A stretch of 60,000 nucleotides of DNA, taken from positions 19,930,427 to 19,990,426 of the forward strand of contig OX442315.1 of NCBI GenBank assembly GCA_949358305.1, in the 5' to 3' direction. Position numbers and translations under genes: made by a program. The notes beneath the pieces are model-generated. The model saw nothing but the letters and a program-made list of their open reading frames with translations. It had not been told where the DNA came from and ran no database searches. Of the stretch, positions 34,201 to 44,391 are shown one piece after another. This stretch comes from Strigamia acuminata. Taxonomy: Eukaryota; Arthropoda; Chilopoda; Geophilomorpha; Linotaeniidae. The first letter of the stretch is position 1, and the number at the start of each line of letters is the position of its first letter.

Positions 34201-34289
34201 GTCACTTCTTGATCCACGATTGGTAGATCGATCGCCACTCGTCTCTTCGCCGGCCTTCCTCTCGGTCTCTTCTCTGAAGGAGTCGCCAT
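31266..34289 (-). CDS. gag: Gypsy gag polyprotein, 1,007 aa
   Basis: The ATG at 34289 (MATPSEKRPRGRPAKRR) is the first codon after a leader of about 95 nt following the primer site. The N-terminal half is long for a Gypsy Gag: a basic AT-hook-like start (RPRGRPAKRR), then an extended Gln/Glu/Ala coiled coil (roughly residues 150-370) and an Arg/Ser/His/Asp/Gly-rich low-complexity stretch. A Retrotrans_gag capsid domain follows, recognisable by WFRRKDFTKWDDFVKQF and LKQRKGESLHSYMLRAENLL. A single CCHC zinc knuckle, CNLCKKLGHWQKDC, lies near the C-terminus. Gag should form the particle and bind element RNA. It ends at TAG (31268-31266) inside the frameshift signal. It is about twice the usual Gypsy Gag length, mostly because of the coiled coil. 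Confidence 0.93.
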   Translation of the reverse strand: MATPSEKRPRGRPAKRRVAIDLPIVDQEVTESQELFEAMDQTANCNSAQLIVNEFTQALERQQPSPPSGQLDLNNPTGSGRSKSQNDDLNLRIQSSSAEHSLNSSPVQGAAQQDLENSNMEVSHSPVRVTMMDALREQARLEGVKVTSEMTVEQIHKAMVRKQSQKDVEIVRTSLQAEFERMRAEMHQQNAELKQQRANDHVKLLQLEQEKASWLITDEEQQQRLEQLNQAQKDLEIANENLRLANANLREANTNLMTAELTAPVRAREEIPSTSRNYENYAAEQAARAKRLAQRENEVFLARQQSVIDAGQAAKSQSTAEQLLRADLAAQARENEILRADLLTVQENFAVVVQKVQDVCGEDNFAKPAPVLQKGASKSPELIDLTSAKPKVSRQSSWTDSDDSRSSRGSRNSHHSRKKRKRQPDPTEYHSPKIPQNSDRFFSNSDQLIGLLAKKNKEREKPHDRGRSHDNPREGSPKRDCHNDIRDGPRYRGNPPGGDPPGGDSSDGHGGGHSRDHNSNGNRNGRGPPNGDRRPPDGDDPPDPDPPPNPNHESASDTDSSRPSVRGRSRHRTRSRTQRPDFYTKDEIDQLLRQNAQQQRKSRRDKIILQKISEFTSDKWTHQTTDEKFIRWDRVIPHAYNGNWQAGSNLLLEIFELGKVHSFSCEGALAHLVPRILVGGVKEWFRRKDFTKWDDFVKQFMFKFGESSEDIKTLWRCLKQRKGESLHSYMLRAENLLGRMPHAVTDATADDQFRAGLTEYSKNILMMSDAPDPGKFSELNEFMEVNQLRIDEKYKAYLTESERSAYLKREKRLAEQNNETFNGLKLLQPPSYEDFLDEVDEKSSKKESSKKDVKNPHSVPKLHANITGAETPSSEAEEAEEEEEAGDETLALLAKAAALLAKNNPVAGKWKPKMKPKNVSFDASKVNTERNSKSPAVSPERRSDARSRSASPAATKKKSPATDPCNLCKKLGHWQKDCPSSKKDKPVSTAEFEKAVKIITDMFRKNL

Positions 34290-34382
34290 TTTTCAATGAG
34301 GATTTAGAAAGGATAGAGAAGAAAGATAAGCAAGATAAAAATGGCGGGTAAATTTTAAACTATCAAAATTTATACAATGACT

Positions 34383-34400
34383 ATCCCGGACGGGCCCCCA
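34383..34400 (-). other. Primer-binding site of tRNA-Pro type
   Basis: Two nucleotides inside the 5' LTR the coding strand reads TGGGGGCCCGTCCGGGAT. This complements the 3' end of animal tRNA-Pro (ATCCCGGACGAGCCCCCA) at 17 of 18 positions. The LTR-proximal position and TGG start fix the element polarity. Confidence 0.85.
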
Positions 34401-34402
34401 CG

Positions 34403-35361
34403 TGCTGCGATCCGGGTTTTTATCCACTTAATTTCTAATAAATTAAGCAGAAACCGCAGGTGAATGCTATAAAAGACTTACAATCGGCGGCCTTAAATTA
34501 TCTAGGGGTTAAGTTTAAGGAAAAGAAATAAAAAGACAGTTTTATTAATAAAAATCACAAATATGTATTTATTCGTTTAAATTACAATGACTAGTTAAAA
34601 ATATCACAATGGCGACAAGTCGCGAAATGAAATGAGCGGGAACAATGGAAGGGCTTGCAACGACTGTTGCAAGCTACAAAGCGCTAAAATGGCGCTTAAA
34701 CAACACACAGTTGTTAGGCGAAGGCGAATTGTCTTCGTTTGCTGAACTCACGAACGATGGTCGAAGACGATGGTTCTCGTGGGCTCCTTCTACGGCTCGT
34801 GCGACGGCTCGGCGGCGGTGGTTGACGGCTGTAGGCGTCCGGCTCTCGTACGATGGCGGTGGCTGTCGTTCGCGCGGCAGCGACGGCGATGGTTCACGAT
34901 CGTCGGGAAACTTCTTCTTCTCGTTTGCTGGAATTAGCTACGGCTAATTCAAGCAGAATTGCTGGCTTTGTGCTTTGGGTGGCACAAAGATAGCAGGTGA
35001 AACTGAGTTACAACGGTCCTCTATCAATACGTATTGTCGGAGCAGATATCGCAGTGATGTTGAGGTTGTTGTTGTATTTTTCAGAGTGACGATTTGAGCC
35101 AAGACGCGAGCCCAGCACGCTTCAATATTGCGCAGAAAACCTGCGCACTTAGCTCAAATGGGTGCAACTAGTGGTTATTACACCATATTGCACCATAACG
35201 GCTAATAACCGTTTTCACCCCGGACAACCTGGGGTGATATGTGCCTAGAGAGGATTTCTCCCCTCGGTCACATGATCTGACTTGGCGTGTGCCACAGTCA
35301 AATTAATTAGAAGACAATTAATTTTATCTTCTAAGTTGGTGAATATTTTGAGATCACCACA
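34403..35361 (-). repeat. 5' LTR of the Gypsy element (959 bp)
   Basis: Direct repeat of 23019-23977. It should hold the promoter for gag-pol RNA; the initiator-like TCAGT maps to 35006-35002. A consensus TATAAAA on the opposite (plus) strand lies at 34468-34474. Confidence 0.95.
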
Positions 35362-35822
35362 CGGTGTGTAGATGACCACAAGGATGTTTCAGAATGGGAA
35401 AGGTGACCTTCAAATAGATAAAGAAGGGGGGAAAAGTAGTAGATGACTTTGCAGTAGAAGAAGATTCATTATCAATCAATATATGCTTCTTATGTGGTCG
35501 GTCGGCTCAGATTACAATTGGATGGGGGTGGGTTGGTTAGCGATGGGAAATTAGATATTTCATAAGATATATAAGTATAGTGGTGGTTGACATAATTTTT
35601 ATGAGAAATAAAAGAAATGTTTGTAAGTGGGAGTACCGTAATGATAAATGGCAATAACATTTCGTAACGTTTAGAAATGAAGTTTTTTCTCGAGCTTTTC
35701 TTTTTGATTCTTTTTTTCTCTCTATTACGTTGTTCTAAAATAATCCTAAGGTCATTTAAATAACCAGTAATTATTGTATGTTAAATCCGAGTTTAAATGG
35801 CAAATTCTTAATGAAGTAACGT
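35362..35822. other. Host sequence between the two LTR elements
   Basis: It starts with CGGT (right target duplication of the Gypsy element) and ends with ACGT (left target duplication of the second element, 35819-35822). No gene seen in this 0.46 kb. Confidence 0.6.
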
Positions 35823-37954
35823 TGTGACGGAATAAACTTAGGCATGGATATATAATTAGTATAATATGAAGGAATAACTAAGGGGTAAAGTTAGGCTGTA
35901 CTGCAATGGCAATTACAGTAAGGCGGGAAAGGAATCTCTTGAGTGACGTGAGTCACTTGAGAGGTAAAGGGGGTCGCTGGCAAGTGACCACAAATAATCT
36001 AGAGGCTAGACAGGTATAAAACAGTGAGATAACATAAATAAATGGAGAATAAATATCTGACTTCGTGAAATATGCGACATATAAATTGATAGATGAATGT
36101 AGTTAACTATGAATAATATTGAGCCAACACAAGTGTGTAAACTATAATAAAGCTAATTTATTAGCGAGTCCAAATGATCATTAAACCATAATCCAAAATA
36201 CATACATATATACAAATACACAAGCGCTATAAACAAGGCCTCCAATAATCATTGGGGTAATACAAAGACATATCAAAAGGTAAATACGCTGACAAAACTA
36301 GAGCATTGGGAGGCATGAGGAATTCATGGCCCAAGGCAAAAGGGGGACTTGAACAGGAGTGAAAGAGAAGCGCTCTTTTAATTACGCTGAAACTGTAGTT
36401 TAAGGGGATTAAAAGGGGACATTTAAAATGGCGGCTCAATCGAGGCTTTGATTGCAATTCGGTTCGGTGTGGCTTTAATAACGATGTCGTCACAAATAAT
36501 GCATTGACTTTGAAGAAAGCCAATGCTGCCTAAAACTTAATTGTTCAATTAAAGCAAGATCTAAAACAAGAGTGTAAACTCTTGATTAAGCGGTTTGGTG
36601 GGTGAAAGACCCAAGAGTTGGCTATGAGAATGGCAACATGTCATTGAATAGGCCTAACCAAGAGTAGAGCAGTTCTGCTAAACCAGAGGTTCACATTGAC
36701 TGGATACATCATTTAATGGCTAGGTTCTTGGCTAACAAGTGCAAGGGGTTTGTGAGCGAGTGCTCGAGACAGAGAAAGACAACTACACATATTTAGGTGT
36801 AACTCAGATTGCTCTGAGTTCAAATGTCTATGCGTAACAACTTTCAGGAGAAGGCTGACTAGCGCATTTAGGACTAAGCATAAATGCAAAGTAATGCTAC
36901 GCCATTGAGAACCATAGCAAAGGTAAGGGAAGTTACTATTAAATTAATAGCAAGTTCTTATAGCAAGTAGAAGGATTGATTGACTAACAATGGACAACAA
37001 AAGGACTAAGCCGAACTAATAAATCTCCCTCAACTTAGCAACAATTGACCACTTCAATGGGAATCCACTGAAGTAATTCTAATTACCAATTTGAGAGCAA
37101 TAAATGAAATAAGGCTTACCAGTACTTTGATTCCGCGGTCCAGGGTCATTGAATCCAGTGTCAAAAGGGTTGTGGAATTTTGGCGGGAAAATCCACCAAC
37201 AAAGCCAGGGCGGCAAAGTTGGAGTAGAGGCAACAAAACCTATCTTTTCTCCTTCATCTTCACCTCCATTGCCATCCTACTTCCCCCAGCTGTCAACTGC
37301 AGGAAGTTTTACATCTCAACCCAGTAATCGAATACCAAATAGGCTCGGATGTTGCTCGTAGGGCAACCAACTAAAGCGAGATAGTGCGTCAAAACCTTGA
37401 CGCACAACATAAGTCAAAGCCAAAGGCAAGAACAAAATGTGTAAAGTCAAAATATATGGGCAAAATCTGTGTAGGAAGCTTTGAACAAAGCTTATATAGA
37501 CAAACCAAACAATACCTCATTGGAATGGAACCAATGGGGTAAATAGACCAATGACAAATGAGAGCTATCTCATTAGTATGAAGCGGGAAAGCTTCACAAA
37601 GCAAATACCTCATTAGAATGTAAACAAGGAGGAGTGCATAAGGGGTCAAGAGTTCTCTTGGCCTTTGTAAGGTCACTCTCTCTAATGTTTAGAAACAACA
37701 CAAGGGGAAGTAAACAACATAGTCGCTCAGTCTTGGCTTCACTGTATAGTGACTCATCCAAGATGGCGACTGGTGCAATAACACACTATAAACTGTAAGA
37801 AAATGCTTATGGCCGTGAGCCAGTGGCTCACTTATAGCGCCTAGGACTCATATAATATAAAAGTAAATTAAAGAATTCAACTTAAAACCTTGAATTAAAT
37901 ATAAATAGTTTTATTTATCTTTAACCAAAACTACGGTATTTTGGTACCGTCACA
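35823..37954 (-). repeat. 3' LTR of the non-autonomous element (2,132 bp)
   Basis: Same length as the right copy, no difference seen. The adjoining interior on the coding strand reads CTTTTCCGGAGCACG, which is not purine-rich. Near the end, GTGAGCCA and TGGCTCAC form a small palindrome (37814-37830). Short open frames in the LTR have no family resemblance. Confidence 0.93.
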
Positions 37955-38612
37955 CGTGCTCCGGAAAAGAGTGCGTGCGTCCTACGCATGCATTAATGGA
38001 ACTGAAACTTAAAATTACCAAGGAATACTAGTCAAATGTGAAGAGAGAAAATTATTCTGGAAGTGAAGACTCCCGTAAAAACTCTCCGGTGTGTTCCACA
38101 CCGTTACAAAAGGGTAGTGAATAGTCACCTATTATAAAAAGAAGTACATGGATGCTAGTAACGTTATAAAAGTAGTAAGATAAAGGAAATATTTTAAGAT
38201 ACATAAGTTGGTCTAGCAATGGCCAAACATATAAAGAAGGTTGGAGTTTTCACTCAAAAAGCAAAGTTAAAACAAAATAAGTCGTAATAATGAATAGAAT
38301 CGCCAATCAAATTAAATTTACTAATAATTAATTCAAATTCAAGTGAGTAATAGGAATACAAATAGAATTATTTTAAAAGAACACACGTTTAAACTTAAGA
38401 AAATTCTTTCGAATTAAAAAGGTTAAACACTATATTATTATTATAAGATCGAGTGAAACAAGTAAATACACATTGATAAAACAAAAATTATAGTTACAGA
38501 AAGTATAAAAACATTTACAACCGGAGTAAAATGCGGGATAATAAAATAAGAAGTTAGAAAAATAATAAATTCGTCGCATTCTCACTAATTACGCAATTTC
38601 TTCGTAATTTCT

Positions 38613-39218
38613 TTAACCTGCTCTACACCTCGGGATTGGGGAATTGTTAGAGGTATGCGATTGATGCGAGCGAGGGGAAGTATTTAACCGTCTACGCGGG
38701 GTCGATTGGTTATTCAAAATTGGATTATTTACAGGCGGAGGAGTTGTGGGTCTGGGTAGCGATCCGTTAGTTAAATTATTTCCATTATTTGGTTGGGTTA
38801 AGGTTGCTTGGGCTTGCGCTTGAACGTTGGCTAGTGCTTGGGTAGCGGCTGCTGCTCGAGCGTCGGCGGCGGCCTGCGCATCGAGAGCGGCTTGGACATT
38901 GATGGCGGCCTGAGCATCGGCGGCCACCTGAGCGTCTATTGCGGCTTGAGCATCGGCTCGAACCTGTGCTTCCTTATCATCCAAAGCTTGTAACGACTTG
39001 GTAATAAAATCGTTGATGCCAACATAATTCGCTGGGTCTAATCCCATTTTTGCGCCTAAATTCAAAAGCGCTGCCAAGTCAATAACTTCAGGATTGGTCA
39101 GATCCAACGTTATCGGCGGGGTTTGGCTACTTCCACTCTGGGGTTCAATGTTACTAGTATTCAACGCGCTTGGCGATGTAACGACCTTGGGGTTGGGAAG
39201 AGGTGGTCTGGGTGCCAT
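38613..39218 (-). CDS. Alanine-rich Gag-like ORF of the non-autonomous element, 201 aa
   Basis: Complete ATG-to-stop frame. After a Pro/Ser-rich start, a helical segment (LTNPEVIDLAALLNLG, then FITKSLQALDDKEAQ) leads into about 55 residues of repeating A/D/Q units such as DAQAAIDAQVAADAQAA, expected to form a coiled coil. The tail is basic and Ser/Thr/Asn-rich. The plan, a small helical domain followed by a coiled coil, resembles the N-terminal part of the 1,007-aa Gag in this window, but the capsid domain and zinc knuckle are absent. I read it as a truncated Gag N-terminus; it could instead be unrelated. About 650 bp between its stop and the left LTR hold no frame of note. Confidence 0.55.
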   Translation of the reverse strand: MAPRPPLPNPKVVTSPSALNTSNIEPQSGSSQTPPITLDLTNPEVIDLAALLNLGAKMGLDPANYVGINDFITKSLQALDDKEAQVRADAQAAIDAQVAADAQAAINVQAALDAQAAADARAAAATQALANVQAQAQATLTQPNNGNNLTNGSLPRPTTPPPVNNPILNNQSTPRRRLNTSPRSHQSHTSNNSPIPRCRAG

Positions 39219-40207
39219 CGCAAATTACTTAAACTTGTAAATGCAAATAATCACAAATAAACCTGGTTTTTTCTACCTTGCTTTTCTTGAAAACTTCTGA
39301 TATTATCAGAAAACTCAAGTGAATATTAGGTCAAAAATTTACTTTTGACCCTAACGCAATGGAATTCCTAAATTCGGATGAATTCAAGAAAAAGACCTTT
39401 TACAGCAAATATCACCAACACTATTGATTAAATTTCCAGGAAGGTAAAATAAAAGGCAAATTGAATTGTCCTACCGTCAGTGGAGTGTTCGAATCTAATT
39501 GTAGTGATTGATCAAAATCTGCGATTCAGCTTGCAATGAAGTGGTCGTCTGGCGCACGAAGGAACACAGAAGGAGTACTTCGAGAAGTGAAGGGAAGTGA
39601 GGAAAAACTAGGGTTTTATAACTTTTGGAAGGCACGAAGAGAATAGTTATTTGGCAGACATGAGATTATGTTAATGTCGATAATTGCCCAGTCTGGCGAC
39701 AGAAAGTCGGCAAAGAACAGTTGGGACAATACACAGGATCTTGAAACAATAGGGGTTAAATATTGGTGCAGAGGTGCTACATTTTTGGTAGGTCTAAGTC
39801 CCAACAATAGATTTAGAAGTTGAAGGTTTCAAGATGTTAATCCAATTTAATTATTGAACATAAGAGAAGAAATTAACTTTAATGTCGATTTGTTAGGAAA
39901 TATAATTTTATTTTTAATTCTAATACTTATTTTTATGAAAAGCAAGGAATGTGAAAGTAAATGTCAGGAGAATCCTTTATCAAAAGAATCCTTGAAAGTA
40001 GTTATGGGGAAATGAGTATTTATTCATAGTGAAATGTTTAATTTGTAGAGTATTTTTAGTTTGTATAATTGGTTAAAGCTGGGGTCTTTGACTTGTAAAC
40101 CCAGTAGGTGGTTGAGGGGTGAGCAGCAAAGAAGGAAGGGGAAAGGTCGTTAAGTGGTAGCCTTAGGCTGGCTGACCAACATCTGTTCCTTGGCACACTT
40201 CAACCTA

Positions 40208-40234
<27 letters not shown>
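40208..40234. repeat. T27 homopolymer in the leader of the non-autonomous element
   Basis: 27 consecutive T on the plus strand (A27 in the element transcript), between the primer site and the Gag-like ORF. Confidence 0.9.
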
Positions 40235-40241
<7 letters not shown>

Positions 40242-40437
40242 CTGAAAAATACACTTTATACACAAATTAATACACAAAACCCATAAATTTAGATTTTAAA
40301 ACACTATAATTAATGAAAACATTTAAGACTCTTTGATTTTCAAACAAAAATCAAATATCATATTTTCGCAATTTTTCAAAATTGCACCAGATTGATCTAT
40401 CAATTTGAATATGCAAATTAACTACTTAATTATGCAC

Positions 40438-40455
40438 ATCCTGTCGCGGACGCCA
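40438..40455 (-). other. Primer-binding site of tRNA-Arg type
   Basis: Two nucleotides from the 5' LTR the coding strand reads TGGCGTCCGCGACAGGAT. It differs at two positions from TGGCGACCGTGACAGGAT, the tRNA-Arg primer site type known from Drosophila 412 and mdg1. Confidence 0.7.
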
Positions 40456-40457
40456 CT

Positions 40458-42589
40458 TGTGACGGAATAAACTTAGGCATGGATATATAATTAGTATAAT
40501 ATGAAGGAATAACTAAGGGGTAAAGTTAGGCTGTACTGCAATGGCAATTACAGTAAGGCGGGAAAGGAATCTCTTGAGTGACGTGAGTCACTTGAGAGGT
40601 AAAGGGGGTCGCTGGCAAGTGACCACAAATAATCTAGAGGCTAGACAGGTATAAAACAGTGAGATAACATAAATAAATGGAGAATAAATATCTGACTTCG
40701 TGAAATATGCGACATATAAATTGATAGATGAATGTAGTTAACTATGAATAATATTGAGCCAACACAAGTGTGTAAACTATAATAAAGCTAATTTATTAGC
40801 GAGTCCAAATGATCATTAAACCATAATCCAAAATACATACATATATACAAATACACAAGCGCTATAAACAAGGCCTCCAATAATCATTGGGGTAATACAA
40901 AGACATATCAAAAGGTAAATACGCTGACAAAACTAGAGCATTGGGAGGCATGAGGAATTCATGGCCCAAGGCAAAAGGGGGACTTGAACAGGAGTGAAAG
41001 AGAAGCGCTCTTTTAATTACGCTGAAACTGTAGTTTAAGGGGATTAAAAGGGGACATTTAAAATGGCGGCTCAATCGAGGCTTTGATTGCAATTCGGTTC
41101 GGTGTGGCTTTAATAACGATGTCGTCACAAATAATGCATTGACTTTGAAGAAAGCCAATGCTGCCTAAAACTTAATTGTTCAATTAAAGCAAGATCTAAA
41201 ACAAGAGTGTAAACTCTTGATTAAGCGGTTTGGTGGGTGAAAGACCCAAGAGTTGGCTATGAGAATGGCAACATGTCATTGAATAGGCCTAACCAAGAGT
41301 AGAGCAGTTCTGCTAAACCAGAGGTTCACATTGACTGGATACATCATTTAATGGCTAGGTTCTTGGCTAACAAGTGCAAGGGGTTTGTGAGCGAGTGCTC
41401 GAGACAGAGAAAGACAACTACACATATTTAGGTGTAACTCAGATTGCTCTGAGTTCAAATGTCTATGCGTAACAACTTTCAGGAGAAGGCTGACTAGCGC
41501 ATTTAGGACTAAGCATAAATGCAAAGTAATGCTACGCCATTGAGAACCATAGCAAAGGTAAGGGAAGTTACTATTAAATTAATAGCAAGTTCTTATAGCA
41601 AGTAGAAGGATTGATTGACTAACAATGGACAACAAAAGGACTAAGCCGAACTAATAAATCTCCCTCAACTTAGCAACAATTGACCACTTCAATGGGAATC
41701 CACTGAAGTAATTCTAATTACCAATTTGAGAGCAATAAATGAAATAAGGCTTACCAGTACTTTGATTCCGCGGTCCAGGGTCATTGAATCCAGTGTCAAA
41801 AGGGTTGTGGAATTTTGGCGGGAAAATCCACCAACAAAGCCAGGGCGGCAAAGTTGGAGTAGAGGCAACAAAACCTATCTTTTCTCCTTCATCTTCACCT
41901 CCATTGCCATCCTACTTCCCCCAGCTGTCAACTGCAGGAAGTTTTACATCTCAACCCAGTAATCGAATACCAAATAGGCTCGGATGTTGCTCGTAGGGCA
42001 ACCAACTAAAGCGAGATAGTGCGTCAAAACCTTGACGCACAACATAAGTCAAAGCCAAAGGCAAGAACAAAATGTGTAAAGTCAAAATATATGGGCAAAA
42101 TCTGTGTAGGAAGCTTTGAACAAAGCTTATATAGACAAACCAAACAATACCTCATTGGAATGGAACCAATGGGGTAAATAGACCAATGACAAATGAGAGC
42201 TATCTCATTAGTATGAAGCGGGAAAGCTTCACAAAGCAAATACCTCATTAGAATGTAAACAAGGAGGAGTGCATAAGGGGTCAAGAGTTCTCTTGGCCTT
42301 TGTAAGGTCACTCTCTCTAATGTTTAGAAACAACACAAGGGGAAGTAAACAACATAGTCGCTCAGTCTTGGCTTCACTGTATAGTGACTCATCCAAGATG
42401 GCGACTGGTGCAATAACACACTATAAACTGTAAGAAAATGCTTATGGCCGTGAGCCAGTGGCTCACTTATAGCGCCTAGGACTCATATAATATAAAAGTA
42501 AATTAAAGAATTCAACTTAAAACCTTGAATTAAATATAAATAGTTTTATTTATCTTTAACCAAAACTACGGTATTTTGGTACCGTCACA
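40458..42589 (-). repeat. 5' LTR of the non-autonomous element (2,132 bp)
   Basis: Direct repeat of 35823-37954 with the same terminal inverted octamers and followed by the ACGT target duplication. Confidence 0.93.
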
Positions 42590-42593
42590 ACGT

Positions 42594-43622
42594 CATGTAG
42601 AAAGAAAAGAGATTTGTTGTGCATTTTATGGTGTATGATGTCAGAACAAAGAATTATGCAAAAGATAATGACTAAATCACGTTTTAAGTTAAATTTCCTG
42701 ACTCATCATACATATGTTTGAACTATATGATAAATAAATCATTTGTTTTGAAGATGAAGTAAGAAATAAGAAGCAAAATAGTGGGGACAAAAGTAGGCTA
42801 AAAGATTTGCATTTAAATAGTAATCCACTTTAGCTGGGGGTTCAAAGTTTATTGCGACAAAACGAAAATACGGATATAAAGTTTGCTACTGAAAAGCAAT
42901 CGACTCTATTCCCATAGGACTTGCGAGTGAATTTAATGACGTCGAAAATCGATAAAATGTTTGAAGATGGGAATAAAAATTTATTGAACGGTTTCACTGT
43001 AAACAAAGAGATTTTAAATATGGAGAACTCGAGAACAAACAGAAAGTTGAATTTGTTATCAAATGCGCTCGTCCTGCGGATATCAACAACTCGAAGTGAA
43101 AAAGAGAAAGAAAACCAAAACAACCGATTGCTTTACTGGCCTCAAAGGAATAAAAATCAAATCAAGTTCATTTTTCCGTTACCAGCTGCTTCCCACAGAT
43201 TGCAAGACGCAGAATCCAGGCCGGAAATAGCAGTTACTTCACGAAGAGCAATCGCGTGGGATCAAAGGGGAAACCAAGGGGATTGGGGTTAAGGACTGAA
43301 GTAAAAACGTAACAGGATCTCTACACAACTTTTCTTAAACGGTGGCCTTCTCATGAATTGCAAACATGCAGACTAAGACAATCAATAGTTCATATCACAT
43401 TTTAGGTCCGTTTTCACACGGTAACAAAATTAAAATTGTTTTAAACATTTTTGCACGTTTTCAGGAAGAAAGAAAAACATCTCAGAAAATTTTCTTTATT
43501 CTCTACTTTAATAGTCTTCATCATGAATGTCATCATCAACAAATTTGTTTGAACTGAATCTATAAATAAACACAATTAACTTCCTTGTTGTTTTAATTTT
43601 TAACACCAGTTTATAGCAATAG
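42594..43622. other. Host sequence left of Rab27, one ambiguous ORF
   Basis: A plus-strand frame from ATG 42936 to 43292 encodes about 119 residues rich in Asn, Lys and Glu. The opposite strand is also open for 90 codons. No start context, splice partner or family match supports either, so I do not call a gene. Confidence 0.3.
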
Positions 43623-43862
43623 ATGGTGCTAGAGGAAGCAGCAGACCCACCTCAATCTGTTGCAGTAAATTGTGGAGGAAGATTTCGTTTAGTGAGTGTG
43701 CTAGTTTGCTCAATCTCTAGTTACGGTAATTTAACTGCTGTTTTAAATCCCATAACTCGAAAGATAATTGTTTTTAGCGTTTTAGATGAACCAGATGTAA
43801 ATCGTCCCAAGACGAAACTGTATGAAGGCAATTGTGAGTGTGGATACAAATATATATCATAG
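43623..43862 (+). other. Possible upstream exon (UTR or coding) before Rab27
   Basis: An ATG-initiated 79-codon frame (MVLEEAADPPQSVAVNCGG) contains a GTGAGT donor near 43834. An AG acceptor just before the Rab27 ATG (CTTTACAG|GTGTGCTATG) could receive it. The peptide has no family resemblance, so it may be 5'-UTR of Rab27 or a separate small gene. Confidence 0.25.
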
Positions 43863-44391
43863 ATATTTTTTCTTACAAAACTAAATGCACCAGTGCCATA
43901 TGTGCAATGACGATATGCTTTCTAGCCTCTTTTTCATGAATCGCACCTGTTGATTCAGCTGCTCCGCAGGAGTTCAATGAGATAAATTCTCGTTAAAATT
44001 TCTTGAGCGTTATTAAAATTTTAATAAATAAATAGAAAAATGATAATTAATATTAATTGAATTAAATCAACTAATTAAAAATCAATACCTAATTAAGAAA
44101 ATCAAAATATAATCTGTTTCTATACAGAAAGTTTTAATTTTAATTTTAAGAAATAAATAATTTTCAAATGTGAAACGTATTTTCCATGCCATTTTGATAA
44201 TAATTACAGGAAGTTGAGTCCTTCAACAAAAAAAGAGAATATTTGATAGCGAAGAACTTTACTATTCAAAAAAACAAAATTTAAGTCAATTTATAAAAGC
44301 AAACATGCCGCTGTAATTACTGATTATAAATTGATAAGCGCACTTTACATTTTAAATAATTTAAATATATTTATGACTTTACAGGTGTGCT

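Larger units (their letters stand above)
23019..35361 (-). mobile_element. Complete Ty3/Gypsy LTR retrotransposon with gag, pol and a third spliced ORF (12,343 bp)
   Basis: Direct repeats of 959 bp at 23019-23977 and 34403-35361 begin TG and end CA and look identical. The 4-bp host sequence CGGT flanks the insertion on both sides (23015-23018 and 35362-35365). All coding capacity is on the minus strand, so the right repeat is the 5' LTR. In transcription order: LTR, tRNA-Pro-type primer site, gag, a -1 frameshift signal, pol in the order protease-RT-RNase H-integrase (the Gypsy order, no chromodomain seen), a short spacer with promoter-like motifs, ORF3, polypurine tract, LTR. Uninterrupted gag and pol plus matching LTRs suggest a recent and possibly still mobile insertion. 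ORF3 occupies the position of env in errantiviruses but does not look like env. Confidence 0.96.
35823..42589 (-). mobile_element. Non-autonomous LTR retrotransposon with 2.1-kb LTRs (6,767 bp)
   Basis: Direct repeats at 35823-37954 and 40458-42589, 2,132 bp each, appear identical. They begin TGTGACGG and end CCGTCACA, giving perfect 8-bp inverted termini. ACGT is duplicated at 35819-35822 and 42590-42593. A tRNA-Arg-like primer site next to the right LTR sets minus-strand polarity. The 2.5-kb interior encodes only one short Gag-like ORF and lacks protease, RT and integrase, so it must be mobilised in trans. The LTRs together are longer than the interior, and I see no clear polypurine tract at the left LTR. 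Large-LTR derivatives of this kind are called LARD-like. It is not a copy of the neighbouring Gypsy element: LTRs and interior differ. Confidence 0.93.

Noticed and set aside
36227-36523. Short minus-strand ORFs in the 2.1-kb LTRs (also 40862-41158 and 37389-37676)
   Set aside because: They occur in non-coding LTR sequence, have no domains and are duplicated only through LTR identity.
42842-43292. Overlapping ORFs on both strands left of Rab27
   Set aside because: Both strands are open, neither has splice support or recognised similarity. Mentioned only as ambiguous.
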